Assembly (NCBI RefSeq): GCF_000003855.2
Contig: NW_003101654.1
Location: forward strand, 34,407-98,406
DNA: 64,000 nt
Source of the DNA: Blastomyces gilchristii SLH14081
Taxonomy: Eukaryota; Ascomycota; Eurotiomycetes; Onygenales; Ajellomycetaceae
Reading direction: 5' to 3'
Of the stretch, positions 23,347 through 36,089 are shown one piece after another; the first letter of the stretch is position 1, and each line of letters starts with the position of its first letter. A model generated the notes under the pieces. It worked only from the letters and a program-made list of their open reading frames with translations, was not told the DNA's origin and ran no database searches. A program made the position numbers and the translations under genes.

Positions 23347-24468
23347 TTAAGAGATCTGTATAGAAGAATTGAATGTAGAAGTTATAGATTCATTCTTCTG
23401 ACTCTTCTTCTTCTTTCTACTCATTAATTGTTTTGTTATCTTTCTTGAAGAAGTCTCAATCATTGCTTTATCACATTCAATATCATCTATTCAACTTGCA
23501 ATCTCACTACTCAGAAGTTGAATATAAGTATCATCATATGCTATTCAGCAAGTGCTCTGCTCAAAGTTATGATAATTCATCTTTTGACAATGTCACTGAG
23601 CAGTTATCTCACATTCAATCTGCAAAGAATCTCATTTCTTTGATTGTCAATTTTGAATCTTCTTCAGTTGTTGACTGATGACTGTGATTCTTGAATGTGT
23701 AGATGGCTTTTCATCATTGAATATTTCATGAATTTGAGAGGATTTGACAGGATGATGATAAGAATTGCAGAATGATGAGATTGTTTCTTCTTTGACATTA
23801 AGAGCTCTTTTTAATGTCAATGCCTGAGTTGCTAATTGTGAATCTGGCACTTCAATAAAAGCTGCAGGACTGTGTATTGCGGATGTGTTGAAAGATAGTG
23901 TTGAGATATCAAGAAGATTGAAAGAAGAGATAACTTCAATGATAAGATTACTCATCTTCTTCTTATACAACTTCTTCAAAAGATCAATTATCTTCTTTCA
24001 ATTCTTCTTCTTCTCAATAGTGATTTTATTGGCCTGAAATTCACATTTGTATGATGTGATAACAGCTGTATGATCTACAACTTCCATCTTCTTACAGATC
24101 TGCTTTGTAATATACTTCTCAGCCATCTTTTCTGCAGTATGTTGAATATGAAAGAAGCTGATAGTTGAATTATTTGCTGAGACAGTTCAGTATTTGATCT
24201 TGACAGAATTCTTTATTTCATTGATAATCACTCATTCATACAATCTGTATGAGATGTCAGGCTCAGGTGTAGAGATTCGCAGATATTGAGAATTCTCAGA
24301 CTGAGTCTCTATATTCTTCTCATTCACCTGCTCCTTCATCTCATCATTGACCGGATTCTCTTCATTATTCAGAACTTCTGAAACTGGTAGTTTGGAGAGA
24401 CTGAGGTGCAGGATAGAAGTCTTTATACAGGCTTGCGAAGCAGCAGAACAGTGAGTGTTGTGAAGCAT
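23347..24468 (-). pseudogene. Accessory ORF of the Tc1 element, 373 codons, unknown function
   Basis: On the minus strand a single frame runs from ATG 24468 (MLHNTHCSAASQACIK) to TAA 23347. By hand translation it contains eight stops, all TGA and each plausibly a former Trp, with no TAA or TAG and no frameshift. Features seen: an acidic stretch (NNEENPVNDEMKEQVNEKN), a Lys-rich coiled-coil-like block (KKIIDLLKKLYKKKMS), and a C-terminal basic run (SRKKKKSQKN) that could be a nuclear signal. I recognise no domain. It is convergent with the transposase and ends about 130 bp from the transposase extension. Confidence 0.6.
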
Positions 24469-24500
24469 ATTGAAAAAAGAGTTGATTGATATATGTGAAT

Positions 24501-24682
24501 TTGATGATAAAGGTAAGAAAGACGCGTATTTGAATGATATTTAATTGAAAAAGATGTGTATTGAATGATATTGAATAATTCTAGAGAAATGCGGATATTT
24601 TGATTTTTTGATGATGTTTTGCTACTAATTTTCAGGGGGGGCTGGGAAAATTCTGTTTTCGCAAGTAATATGTGCGCCACAA
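24501..24682 (-). repeat. Right 182-bp terminal inverted repeat of Tc1 element
   Basis: Partner of 21440-21621. It keeps a G7 run, TTTTCGC and GCGCC that have become A/T-richer in the left copy. The accessory-frame ATG lies 33 bp inside it. Confidence 0.93.
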
Positions 24683-26240
24683 TATGCGAAAAATTGAGCG
24701 AGTTCATGATAAAGCGGTTGTAATGATGTTGATTAGCTTATATTATATCAAGCTGTGAATATCTGAATAATTGTCTGTGAGTATTTATTCTTATCCTTCA
24801 AGCTTTGTCAATCAGCCACTGTGTGTTATAACTGAAAGAACTAGAAACTTGTATAGTAAATCTCTGTAAACTCTATTACAGATACTCAGAAGTAGCTATG
24901 TGAATTATAAATAATTTTAATAAAAGAAATGTCAGAGAACTTATTAATTACTTATAAAATATCATTCTCTATATCAATAATAGAAACACTCTCTGAACTT
25001 ATAAATAAATCAATGGTAATAAAGAACATTCTTAAGTATCTTCTATAAAACTAAGTTATTTTTTTATAAAAAAAAACTTACTATCTATAAACACTCTTAA
25101 ACTGAGTTTCTAGAGATAATCTTCAGATATATCTATGAACTGAAAAGAAACTTTCTTAAGTTATAACTATTTAAGATTATCTACTGAACTACAACTTATA
25201 AAAGCTTTTATCAGTTTATTTTTAAAATTGACTCATAAGTCTTACTATATAATATAAAAGATGAAGAAGCTATTATCTATATAATAAGAGATCTCTACTA
25301 CACTGAAGTAAAGAATTGACTGAATTATTTAAAGAATAATTATAAAAGAGTTCACTAATCAGTTCTTAAGATTAATTTAGAGAATAAGTTAAAAAACTTT
25401 ATAAGCTAAACAGAGAATATCTAAGCTGTAATTATTAATATTATAAAATAAGATAAGAAATCTGATAAAGACTACTTACAGTATTTTATAAAATTAGAAT
25501 ATGAATTAAGATCTGTGAAAACAGAGCTCTGAAACAAGATCTGAATAATGATATATATAAAGAGAATTAATAAAGATATATAAAATAAGCTTATTAAGTA
25601 AGACTCTACGCTCTTAATTCTGAGAAAACTTATAACTCTTATTCATCACTTACAGATCACTGTAAGAATTATAGACTTATAAAGAGTGAATCACTGATCA
25701 GCTCTGTAAGAGTCAGAATAACAGTAAATAAATTTACTGTGAAAAGATAACAAAATACAGAGAGATTTATATCTAACTATTAAATAAAGAGAGAGAGATT
25801 CACAAGTTTCTGTAAATAAAGTGTATAATAGAGAGATTAAGAAAAAGAGTTACTACTTTATCTATTTCAAATTAGAATATCTTTATATAAACTGTTCTAA
25901 TAAACTGAAGAGAAAATTTAAGAATTTTCAGACAGAGTCAGTAACTATCTTCTTAAGAGTCTTAAAACTGATATCTAAATCTGTTACTCTTTTAATAGAA
26001 ATACATACTTATAAAGAGAGACAGCACTGTAATACTATTACTCTATAAGTATCAAAAGTATTGATAAACTGAGAATCTCAGATCACTGAAGTGTCTCTAA
26101 ATCTTATAAAGTGAATAAACTAAGTAATAGAAGCTGAGAATCTGCTCTTATAATAGACAGAGTATGAGAACTCAGATCTGAGAGTTAAGAAACTTACAAA
26201 AGTTATCTTTGAAGTATAAGATCGCTTCAGAACTTGAAGA

Positions 26241-26558
26241 NNNNNNNNNNNNNNNNNNNNNNNNNNNNNNNNNNNNNNNNNNNNNNNNNNNNNNNNNNNN
26301 NNNNNNNNNNNNNNNNNNNNNNNNNNNNNNNNNNNNNNNNNNNNNNNNNNNNNNNNNNNNNNNNNNNNNNNNNNNNNNNNNNNNNNNNNNNNNNNNNNNN
26401 NNNNNNNNNNNNNNNNNNNNNNNNNNNNNNNNNNNNNNNNNNNNNNNNNNNNNNNNNNNNNNNNNNNNNNNNNNNNNNNNNNNNNNNNNNNNNNNNNNNN
26501 NNNNNNNNNNNNNNNNNNNNNNNNNNNNNNNNNNNNNNNNNNNNNNNNNNNNNNNNNN
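26241..26558. other. Assembly gap (318 N)
   Basis: Run of N within Gypsy-2, between the gag side and RT. Frames spanning it are meaningless. Confidence 1.
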
Positions 26559-27310
26559 CTCTGCAGACTTATATTAAGAAGAATCTGAAGAATGACTTTA
26601 TCTGATCTTCACAGATCTTCACAGAAGTCTCTGTGATATTTATAAAGAAGAAGAATAAAGATTACAGATTATATATAAACTACTGTAATCTGAACTTCAA
26701 GACTATAAAGAGTCACTATTCTCTATCTCTGATTAAGAATGTGATTAACTGTTCTATAAAATCTGTCATATTCATATAACTGAATATAATTAATATATAT
26801 ACATATCTGTAAATATAGTCTGAAGATAAATGAAAAACTGTCTTTACAACTATACTGATATTATTTGAATACTTACTAATGTTTTTGAATTTAACTAATA
26901 TCTCTGTCATATTTCAGTCTTTAATTAATAAAATACTTTATTCATATCTGAATTTCTTTATAATAATATATCTGAATGATGTGATGATATACTCTGTATA
27001 AAAGAAAGAATACACAGAGTATATATAAACTATATTAAAGATCTTGAATGAGACAGAACTGTATATTAAGCTTATAAAGTATAACTTAAGTATCTGCTGA
27101 ATTAATTTCCTAGAATATATAATCACTGTTAATATTATTCAGAAAAAACTTTCATGAGTTAAGACTATTCTATTATAATTGAAGTTAACTAGTATTTATA
27201 AAATTCAGCTCTTTCTAAGTTTTATCAATTTTTATAAGTAATTTATCTTTGTATTTATATGAATCATCTTAACTCTTAAAAACATGCTAAGAAGTGAAAA
27301 GAAGAAGAAA
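26559..27310 (+). pseudogene. Gypsy-2 reverse transcriptase relic
   Basis: Recognisable Ty3/Gypsy RT fingers and palm. The first ~70 codons (LQTYIKKNLKNDFI..., ...LYINYCNLNFKTIKSHYSL) are open apart from one TGA. Later blocks are broken by stops, and the YxDD box is altered to YLND. It lies just after the assembly gap, so the N-terminal edge is not real. Its minus-strand relative is 7406-7916. Confidence 0.82.
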
Positions 27311-28700
27311 TCATTCTATAAATAAAGAATAAAAAGATTTTTGAGAAGAGAGAGCTATAAGAACTTTTTTATTTCATAAGCTTACAGAGTCTTTGTAAAA
27401 TTAAAACAGATATTTATAGATACAGTAATACTGTTTCACTTTAATCTCTTACTCTTAATTAAATTGAAGACAGATATCTCTTACTTTATAATTTCAGAAA
27501 TAGTGTTATAAATATAGTTAAATGAGAGCTGAGTTTCAGTGACTTTTTTCTTATGAAAGATGCAACTCAAGATCAATTATATCATTTATAATCAGAAATC
27601 TTTCATAATAGTGAAATTCTTCTATTACTAATATCACTACTTTAAGAGTCTTATTATAATAATTACTGTTAGAACTGATTATAATAGCTTATAATAGTTT
27701 ACTTTAGTCAAGATAATCTCACAGTAGTAGATCTACTCATCTTAGAAACTGAGTAAGTTCTGATTCAGGATAAAGTATATTAAAGAAATTAAGAATTCAG
27801 TGAATAAACTCTTTCACAGATCTGACTACATTAAGAAGATCAGAGTGATAAATACAGAGAGACTAGCAAAGATAGAAAAGATTTACAGAATACTCAGACT
27901 GAGTATTATGAAGAGATTAACTGAAGAGTCTCTCAATCTCTTATAAAAGAAGAGAGAGAAGAGAGAAAAAAAGCCTGTATAACTTCTCTCTATAACACTT
28001 AAACTTAATACTCTGAGAATCTCTGTGACAATTCTCAGAGAAAGTATCTATAATCTAAAGAATTTACAGACTTTGAGAAGTGCTGCAGAAGACCTGATAT
28101 AAGAGAATATAGAGTATAAGTCTTTATAAGATCTTCTATTCAGATTATCAGAATTGTAATTAAAGAATTAATATACTCAGTATATTTAAAAACTGCTTAT
28201 AACAGAGATCAATTCTGCAGAAATAAAGAGTTGAAGAGACTTAAATAATCTCTTATAAAGAGAGAGCTGAATTTATATATCTATGAATAAGTTTCTAAAT
28301 ATAGAACTTATTAAAAGATATTATCACTTTTCTCTAGTGAGTTATTTTACAGATACTAGAACTTATAAGTTGCTTATAAGAAAATACTTCTAATCAAAGA
28401 TATGAGAGCTTGTGAAGAAGATAGTGAATTCTTATATTATTTATCAGAGTGTGTGAGTAATACAGTTAAGATTATATGAAGAATTTACTTCTCTACTTAT
28501 CTCACAGAAACTTTCAGAACAGCTAGAAATAAATACTCTTATAAGTCTCTCTGAAAGTAAGAACATGTACAATATTCTCTTTAACAGTGTGTTAATAATG
28601 ATAGATTACTTTATTAAGATGATACACTTTATACTTATTTGTAAGAACTTAAAGTTATAAAATTTAACTTATATCTTCATCTGTAATATAATTTTGTTAT

Positions 28701-29772
28701 TGTAATGTGACGGAATTAAAGCAGTGACTAGTCAGCAGCATCATGTAGAGATAGTTGTTTGAGAAGCTGTATGAGTGAGCTGAACTATCTTGCTTAAATA
28801 ACGAGCTCGTAAGCTACAGGGTTATTGCAAGAATATCACAGATATAATACTTAGTATACTAAGAAGATTGTATAAGAAATGCAGTAACTCTTATATATAT
28901 TCCAGTTGTAGAAAAATGAATCGCTGACTTCTTTAATAGAGAGCCAGCATCTAACTATTCTATATAGACAATGAGCAGATACCTCTGTTCTATTCTATAA
29001 GTGAGAATAGCCTGAGTGATATCTTAGTGACATCTCACTATTCTGAAAGAGTAATCTGCTAATCTCATATAGAAGTGAGATTCTCATATTCATTAATCAG
29101 ATCTTTCTATATTATATCTGAATAATGTCATAGAGTGATTGAAAATCAGTTTGAATAGTCTGCAGAATAAATGAAATCATCTGTATAAAAGTAATGAGTT
29201 ATGTGAAACTGTAACAGAGTCTTGACACAGCTGAGAATGTGATAATATTCTTCTCTTTAAGAACATAGTTCTGATGCTCTGAAGATTACTGAATTAGAAA
29301 TTATCTTTGTTATATAGCAACAGTTATCAACTGATTTTGATAGCATATATACTGTATATGATATAAAGAAATAGATGAGTTTCTCTGCTGACTATATAAG
29401 TCTTCTTTTCTCACCTCTGTTCAAATTAAATGTGTGATAAGTGAATTCCTTATGTATCAATTTGAAATGTGCAAAATGTAGTTAATAAGTGACTTGGAGA
29501 TCTCTGATCATATTCTCATCCTGTATATGAAATTCTCTGCAAACTAATGTGTTTTCGAGACAAAGTTAACAGTAGTGGCAGGATTTTTCTGAAAGGATTC
29601 TCTCTTATAATATATTTTTCTCCCCTTCTCTCATCTGTAATAGTGAGTGTATGAGAGCATTATTCTTGAAAGATAATAAGAGACTTATTCTGATGTTTTC
29701 TAGTGAGTAATAAACATCTTCATGATGCAGCTGCGGCCTCTGTGACTGTCAAGATGACCTGGTTGAAGACAG
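28701..29772 (+). repeat. Gypsy-2 3' LTR (about 1.07 kb, truncated)
   Basis: Begins TGTAATGTGACGG, the decayed form of TGTAACGTGGCGG seen at 7405 on the minus strand, and is homologous to 7405-6320. It contains a TATA-like GACTATATAAGTC near 29388. It runs into Gypsy-1 RNase H sequence at about 29773, so its end was lost when the two elements were joined. Identification as an LTR rests on the TG start and position after pol. Confidence 0.6.
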
Positions 29773-31803
29773 AGACTGAAGTGATTTCTCTGACTATATC
29801 ATAGAAGAAGCTATATTACAATATAATGATAAAGATGTCTTATAATCATGTATCTTTCATGTTTAAGAAACTGAGTCCTGCTGAATGCAATTATGAGATC
29901 TATGATAAGAAACTTCTCACAATTATACACTGTCTGGAAGAATGAGACTCTGAACTTCAAAGTGCCTTCAAATTTGAAATAATCACAGATTATAAGAATC
30001 TCAAGTATTTCACAATCATTTGTAAGCTTATCAAATAACAGATACAATGGTCTGAGCTATTAAGCTGTTTTCATTTCACTATACACTATCACCTCAGCAG
30101 TCAAAACTTAATAATAGATGCTCTCTTATAATAAGTGTAAGATATGTTATCTGATATGACAGATACTCACTGAATAAACTGAGAGTACTGGCTCTTGAAT
30201 CTGAAGATATTAGTTGGTCAAGATGAAAAAACTCATGACACTATACACACTTCTCTGATTAGAACACACTCTCTCTGAATTATTATTATTATCTCCACCT
30301 CTTTCAAATCTACACTAATGATTGTGACATATAACAGCTCAAACTGATGAACTTCTTTAAACACTCACTGAAGCAGTACATCAAGAAGCACTCTGATTCT
30401 CCTCAGCACTATATATAAGAACTGACATCTTAGAATTCTTAATTAATGACAATAACACTCTGTAATTCTGTGAACAATGCTAAATCTCTCACTCTGAACT
30501 CTTATACATCAGAATAATGTAAGAGATGCATGATTTATGTATAACTGATTATTCTAGTCATGAATAACTGTATTAAATGATCTCTTAAGAGTTCTACTGA
30601 TCTGAGATATTAAACAGTATCAGACATTTCATCTGAAACTGCAATCAATGTTCTTCTATTATCTTCTTAAAGAACTGTAGAAAAGATCTACTGAAATCAC
30701 TCAATGTCTCTGATAGAATCTGATAAGATATAGTAATTAACTTTACTATTAATCTCTCTGAGAGCAAGAGTTGCAAGAACACTCTGATTATCATTAATCA
30801 ATTGAGTAAAGATATAATATTGAAATCTTATAATAAGATAAATACTGAACAAGTTGCTGAAGCCTTTCTATAAAGGATATTCTATCAGATACATGACTTG
30901 CTGAGATCTATAGTATCTGGTCAGAGTCATTAATTCATAAGTACTCTCTGAACAAGTATCTGTCAAGTTCTCAAGATTTGACACTGTTTATTAACTATCT
31001 ATCACTCTGAAACTGATGATGTATCAGAATAAATAATTCAGACTATAAAGAACTATCTTTGTAAGTGCTGTAATTACTTATAAGATGATTGACATGATCT
31101 TCTTCTACATACAGAGATTGTCATCAATGACTGAGATACTGTTTTAACATATATAAGCTAATTCTTTCTTACACATGATTACTACATGAAGATGTTGAAT
31201 CTTCTAGAGATCACACATTTCACACTGAATATCTGCAGTTCAATTCAGATCACTGACAATATGATAATAAAGCTTTGAGATTTCTGTAACTAAGTAGAGG
31301 CCTTCATGACAGATACTAAACAAGATCAAGTGAATTAAATAAATGTTTATCAAGACTCTGCTGAGCAATATAAGATAGAAGACCTGATATGATTGAATCT
31401 TAAGAATATACAGATCACACACTCATCTTGTACACTGAATTATTATTATATCAAGTATAAAGTGATAGAAGTTCTAGACAGTCAAAACTACTATCTTAAC
31501 ATATTATCAGAAATTCATGATGTCTTTCATATAAGCTTGCTTCACTGCATTATTATCAATTCATTTCCTTCTCAACTGACTTCTGACTAATAGCTGCCAG
31601 GGAATGTAGAAGAAGATAATGAACTTGAGTGAGAGATTAAAGATATTCTCAATGAGAGATATCACAGCTGCAGCTGATAATATCTTGTGAAATGAGTCAG
31701 CTATAATAACTCTATCTAAACTCTGAGCTTTACATTATCTGAAACAGTGACTCTTGATCAATGAGAACTGCATACAATCCGACTTCTGAAAAGAGAGAAC
31801 TAA
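29773..31803 (+). pseudogene. Gypsy-1 3' half (copy c): RNase H, integrase, chromodomain
   Basis: Closely matches Gypsy-1 copy a (53890 onward). RNase H begins FSDYI and includes [19 protein letters not shown]. The integrase zinc-binding region and core lie at about 30480-31130. A chromodomain-like C-terminus (NELE...IKDILNERY, then YLVKW) lies at about 31610-31720. Stops at former Trp and Gln codons occur throughout. The upstream half is absent and the junction is with the Gypsy-2 LTR. Integrase with chromodomain marks it as a chromovirus, whose integrase tail targets chromatin. Confidence 0.82.
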
Positions 31804-32117
31804 TGTGATGAGCTGCATCTGATTAATTATATAGACTATTTCATTACACTTCATAGATTTCACTGAAAGCTCTAATTCTCAGTCATCAATTCTTAGCTGA
31901 AAAACTCACAGAATTTCTATTCTTTCACTCTGAAGGTTCACTATATACATGAAATTCCTATTCTTCTGCTCTGAGACTTCATTATATATACATATAAGTA
32001 TTCACTCTGATTACTGATTGCCGCACTTTCTCTTTTTTTTCTTCTCTAACATTTTCCACTTTTATATTATAAGACCTATAAATATCATATCAATCTATTC
32101 AGCGTAGGCCGCTTACA
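31804..32117 (+). repeat. Gypsy-1 LTR, 314 bp (copy c)
   Basis: Starts TGTGATGAGCTGCATCTGAT and ends GCGTAGGCCGCTTACA. It is the same length as the LTR at 58525-58838. TG...CA ends and its position after the chromodomain support a 3' LTR. A TATA-like TTATAAGACC lies near 32066. Confidence 0.88.
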
Positions 32118-32655
32118 GAGAGTTAAGATTGAAAGTTAATTATCAACTGATTATTACTGTGTTATATGAGATTATGTTAACTGTTACAGCTGTTACAGCT
32201 ATTAACTGTGACAATCTCTCTAGATCACGTGATCAATCACTATATTAAGCTCTTTATAGCTAGATCTATCAATACAATCTTTAACTATTGTACAGATTAC
32301 TGTCTGAATAATATGTTTTTCTTTTTAAGAAATGTTGTATTAAGATTTTTAACAAGAGTAGTTTATCTTTTTCAGAAAGACTCTTACTTTTTACTAGAGA
32401 TATTTTATTTTCTCTGAATCTACTAGTCAGTAGATTCATATACTTTTAAAAAGATAATGCATTCTTCATTATGATGAACATCACCTGTTTTAATATATTT
32501 AAAAGAAGTAGTCATCTCAATGTAAGTGATACATCTGTTACTTCAGAGTTCTGCTCAAGGTTCAGAGTCACCTGTTCTACTAGACAACTCATTTATAGAA
32601 TAATCACTCATTATATGAAGAATTCTGAGTTGTGAGATAAGAGTAATGTTAGTTT
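32118..32655. other. AT-rich stretch, possible LTR start
   Basis: TGTTAACTGTTACAGCTGTTACAGC at about 32176, the palindrome GATCACGTGATC at about 32223 and ATATTAAGC at 32241 look like the start of another fungal LTR. I find no second copy in the window, so this remains unproved. The rest has short frames only. Confidence 0.35.
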
Positions 32656-32659
32656 TCAT

Positions 32660-33840
32660 CAGAGTATGAAATTCAATAATAAGATAATGAAAGTACTGCA
32701 GTATCAATATTTATATTCACCTTCAGAATCTGTTTATTTCAACTTAATAAATTCTTTACTATTTCTCATCTCTGAAATACTCACTTTTAATGATGATCTG
32801 AATCAATTCATCTATTTCACTGCTGACAATCTTATAAATCTTATACAGATGATACTTCAGAATCAACTAACTGCGGCTGAAATCACACAATGTCTTACTA
32901 CATTCAGTCTCTGCATAAAGAGACACTATGAGAGATGAGTTGTGAAAATATCAGAAGAAAGTCAAATATGCTCTAGACATTAAATCAGTGACTACATTTA
33001 ACAGCTCTAATTATAAAACATGGCGTGTTAACATGTTATCTGATGCAGAGATTATTTTGATAAAACTGACATTCTATTGAAAACTCAATGAGAATTCTCT
33101 TTTACATGTTATAGTGATTCTGAGAAGTGAAAGATCTGTTTCAAGTCTCTATATAGATATATACTGTCAAGCCTTGTTAATAATGTTTGAATCACTATTG
33201 AGATCTTAGAGGCTAACAATACTGCAGCTCTATGAGATAAGATTAATGTTGAATACATAATATTACTGATTGAAGAATGTGTTAACATCTTCAAGAAATT
33301 AACAAGATTGCAGATCAAGAACAGTGATTATCTTACTTTTCAGAGACATTTTCACTATCTTATTTTCCATCACAAAGAGTGTGGTTTGAAAGAACATATG
33401 ACTGCTGGATAATAACGCGGCCGCTTCTGAACATGCTTACAAATGTAAAGAGGTCATAGCAGCCACTAATTAATTTAGTATAATATATATAAGAAGCCGG
33501 TGTATGCCTGTAAGTATACACTGACTCAAGCAACTTTTGAATCACATCTGATAGCATGTCTAAAAATCAGTGAGAAACACAGGCTTCTTCAGAGCATGAT
33601 AATTCTGTCTATAAAGAAATTCATAGTTATCATGCTAGAGTGGTTCTAAATGACTCAAAAGATAGTATATAAAGAAGTAATAAGTGAAAGAGCATCTGAT
33701 TAATACTACTTTGCTTATTGAGGAAAAACTTCATACTCAGATGAATGTCATGTATGTAAACATATGAGGTGTGACAAAGGGAATACAAGTCATGAATCAG
33801 ATTCAAAGAAGACTGCTCTCTACTTAGAAGAATAAAAGAG
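32660..33840 (+). pseudogene. Copia-gag-like coding relic
   Basis: Fragments in sequence resemble Ty1/Copia Gag: FNSSNYKTWRVNML near 33000, ANNTAALWDKI near 33210, and a possible zinc-knuckle start CHVCK near 33748 followed by a His 16 residues later. The first block (32666-32938) is open for 90 codons. Several frame changes occur. No protease, integrase or RT of Copia type follows, so this would be an isolated gag remnant. Confidence 0.4.
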
Positions 33841-33844
33841 AGAT

Positions 33845-33960
33845 AATTATTATCAGAGTTATATTATTATCAGAGTTATATAATGATAACAGAAAATGAA
33901 AATCAGAAATCATATAATGATATAATGATATAATGATATAATAATAGACATTATATAATC
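33845..33960 (+). repeat. Short tandem repeats (TTATTATCAGAG; ATAATGATAT)
   Basis: TTATTATCAGAGTTATA is duplicated, then ATAATGATAT is repeated about four times with variants. No coding content. Confidence 0.8.
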
Positions 33961-34099
33961 AATAAGAAATCACTGAAATGAACATGTCTTCTAGTTAATA
34001 TGAATAACATTCTTCTCTACTATCTGAACTGAAAGATATGTAAAACCTCTTAAAGAGTTTACTTAAAGTAGTAAGAAAAGTAACTGAGACTGCTGAACT

Positions 34100-35530
34100 A
34101 AAAGTGAAACTCTGTACATATATAACAATTCTAAATGAGATTGAAATCTTATGTATACAGTGGCAGGCTGAGATGAAAGCTCAGTAATAATTAGTATTTG
34201 TTATGAATCAAGCATTCACTATAAAGAGTTTCATCAACACAATTATCACTATTAATAAGAATAGAAAAAACCAGGTTGTAGATCTGCAGTAGAAGATGGA
34301 ATACTGATACAGATAGATAACAATACTGAATCTGAAGATCTTATTACAATTGTTTATGATCTCTTCAAAAGTATACATATTATCTGAGATCACTGTACAG
34401 AATGAGAATCTGAATATGAAATATATCAAGCTGAAAGATCTGTCAGAGTTATTAAGCTTTAATAGTAACTGAAAAAATAATGCTGTAATTAGCTGACTAA
34501 GTCAGATGTAATTATATTATTGAATTAAATATAAACTTATAGATAGACAGTTAATGAAATTTTAACAAGTCTTAAGATCTGCTATGTTTCTACATGAAAA
34601 AGTAAAGTTATTATAAATAACTGATAAAAAGATGAATCTTACAGATCTGAAGTAATATTCATTCTTATAAAAATGAAATGAGTTTTTCAAATGAATCTTA
34701 CATAACTTTGAGAAAGTGAATATATAAGATAAGTATTATAAACACTTCACTGAGTGTAGATAAGTAAGTAATCTTATATTATACTTCATACACTTCAGCT
34801 TATACTATCTTGTATTAAATGAAGAGCTTTCAACATCTTTCTATTTACAAATCTTCATTCATAATCTTATATCTGAGTTGAGATTAAAATGAAAATACTT
34901 AATCTTATAATCAGATATAGTAAAAGAGGTATACAATGTTCTCATTATACAGAAACAAGTGAGTCAATTATAATAGAAAATACTGTAATTAAGTATATCT
35001 TAGTAGAAAACAGATAATCAGACATCTACAATACAAGTCACACACTCAGATATAATGAATCTAGATTTAAATACTATTACTAAAGCACTGCATTCTCTGA
35101 AAAAGAAATTCTCTAAGTGAAAATCTTGATATTATAAGCATTGAGCTTGCTTCAACTGTGAATACTAAAATCATACTACAAAGAATTGCACATAGTACAC
35201 ATAGTTAAGAAAAGTAAGAGAGTTAAAAAACTAGCAGAATCAGTGAGCTCAGAGACACTTGCTGATATTCTATAAAAAATCTTCAAAATAAAAGAGATAT
35301 CTGTGTTAGATAACTTTCTGAATTCTATGAATACTAAGAAAAAGCAGACTTCTGAATAAGATGTAGATGTGAATGAAGAAGTAGATACTTATCTCAATAT
35401 CTTAAGATTCGAAATGTTAATGTATAGAAGACACTTGAATAAGAATTGAGAGATGACTGTAAAAGTATTAGTAGATATAGAAGCTTCTAAATAATATATT
35501 AATAATTATATAATTTAAAGACTAAAAGAG
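34100..35530 (+). pseudogene. Gypsy-3 gag with zinc knuckle, and protease relic
   Basis: A CX2CX4HX4C zinc knuckle is readable at 35148-35189 (CFNCEY-x-NHTTKNC), the hallmark of retroelement Gag nucleocapsid. About 300 bp later VLVDIEAS at 35465 stands where an aspartic protease has VDSGAS, so the catalytic Asp remains but the rest is changed. Upstream gag sequence is broken in all frames. Confidence 0.72.
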
Positions 35531-36089
35531 GTCTGCTGAGTAAAGAAGCTCTGATATATAAGATTTTCTGATAACTGATATTTAGTATTATCTACAAGAG
35601 TAAGAGTTCTCTTGTACTTTAAAGAATAATCTTGGTAATATCTGAATATAAGAGCTGCAGAATGTGAAATATGACCTTATTCTCAGACTTAATTAATTTC
35701 AAAGGTTCAATTCACAGATTCAATGATGTATATATTATATATAATTAACTGATAGAAAGATAACAGTTCATACAATTCTACTAACTGATATAAGAAGGAC
35801 ATTTCATGTCTTTGATATAGAAGAGTTAAATCTGCTTATACATTAATAAGTAAAGAGAATGATTTACAAGATCTCATCTGAAAGCATTCTGTATATCATA
35901 CAGAATCTGAAAGTGAAGAAAATCAAGATAAAGAATGTGCAGAAGAATAAGTATATAAAGAAACTTCTGAAGAAGTATGAGAAGATCTTCTGAACAGATC
36001 TTTCACTGAAATTGTCACTGAAATAAGAATTTGTGTATGAGATTGACATAGAGAATGTGAAATCAGTCAATCAGAATGTATATTCTCTG

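Larger units (their letters stand above)
21440..24682 (+). mobile_element. Complete Tc1-type DNA transposon, 3243 bp, with two convergent frames
   Basis: 182-bp terminal inverted repeats (21440-21621 and 24501-24682) begin TTGTGGC and end GCCACAA. TA duplications lie at 21438-21439 and 24683-24684, and the intact target is seen in L4 (TTCTTATTCGAAAA). The element carries a plus-strand Tc1 transposase next to the left TIR and a second, minus-strand 373-codon frame next to the right TIR. At 3.2 kb it is about twice the usual Tc1 length. It is younger than L3. Confidence 0.93.
20641..24720 (-). mobile_element. LINE fragment L3 (5' leader only), split by a Tc1 element
   Basis: 20641-21439 and 24683-24720 together equal the LINE 5' leader, with two tandem units near 20850 and 21045 and the 5' end GCGAGTTCATGATAAAGCGG. 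Homology starts at GTCAATGATT, inside the leader, so ORF1, ORF2 and the 3' end are absent. LINE insertions are usually 5'-truncated. A copy keeping only the 5' side implies later deletion or recombination. Flanked on both sides by Gypsy-2 gag sequence in opposite orientations. Confidence 0.82.
24721..28700 (+). pseudogene. Gypsy-2 gag-pol internal region (plus), heavily decayed
   Basis: Ty3/Gypsy internal region. 24721-26240 is the gag side (inverted homologue of 18788-20640) with stops in every frame. After the gap, 26559 onward translates to a clear RT: the ...YIKKNLKNDFI entry, KKKNKDYRLYINYCNLN, then degenerate YLNDVM at about 26969 and an EFLGYII-like block. 27480-28690 occupies the RNase H/integrase position but I cannot assign motifs with confidence. 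The 3' LTR follows at 28701. Confidence 0.72.

Noticed and set aside
26209..26605. Open frames of about 120 codons across 26241-26558
   Set aside because: They consist almost entirely of N; assembly gap.
28701..29772. Independent solo element unrelated to Gypsy-2
   Set aside because: It follows Gypsy-2 pol on the plus strand, and its inverted copy abuts Gypsy-2 RT at 7405, so an LTR of that element is the simpler reading, though not proven.
33845..33960. CRISPR-like array
   Set aside because: Repeats are contiguous 10-17 bp tandem units without unique spacers in a eukaryotic transposon region.
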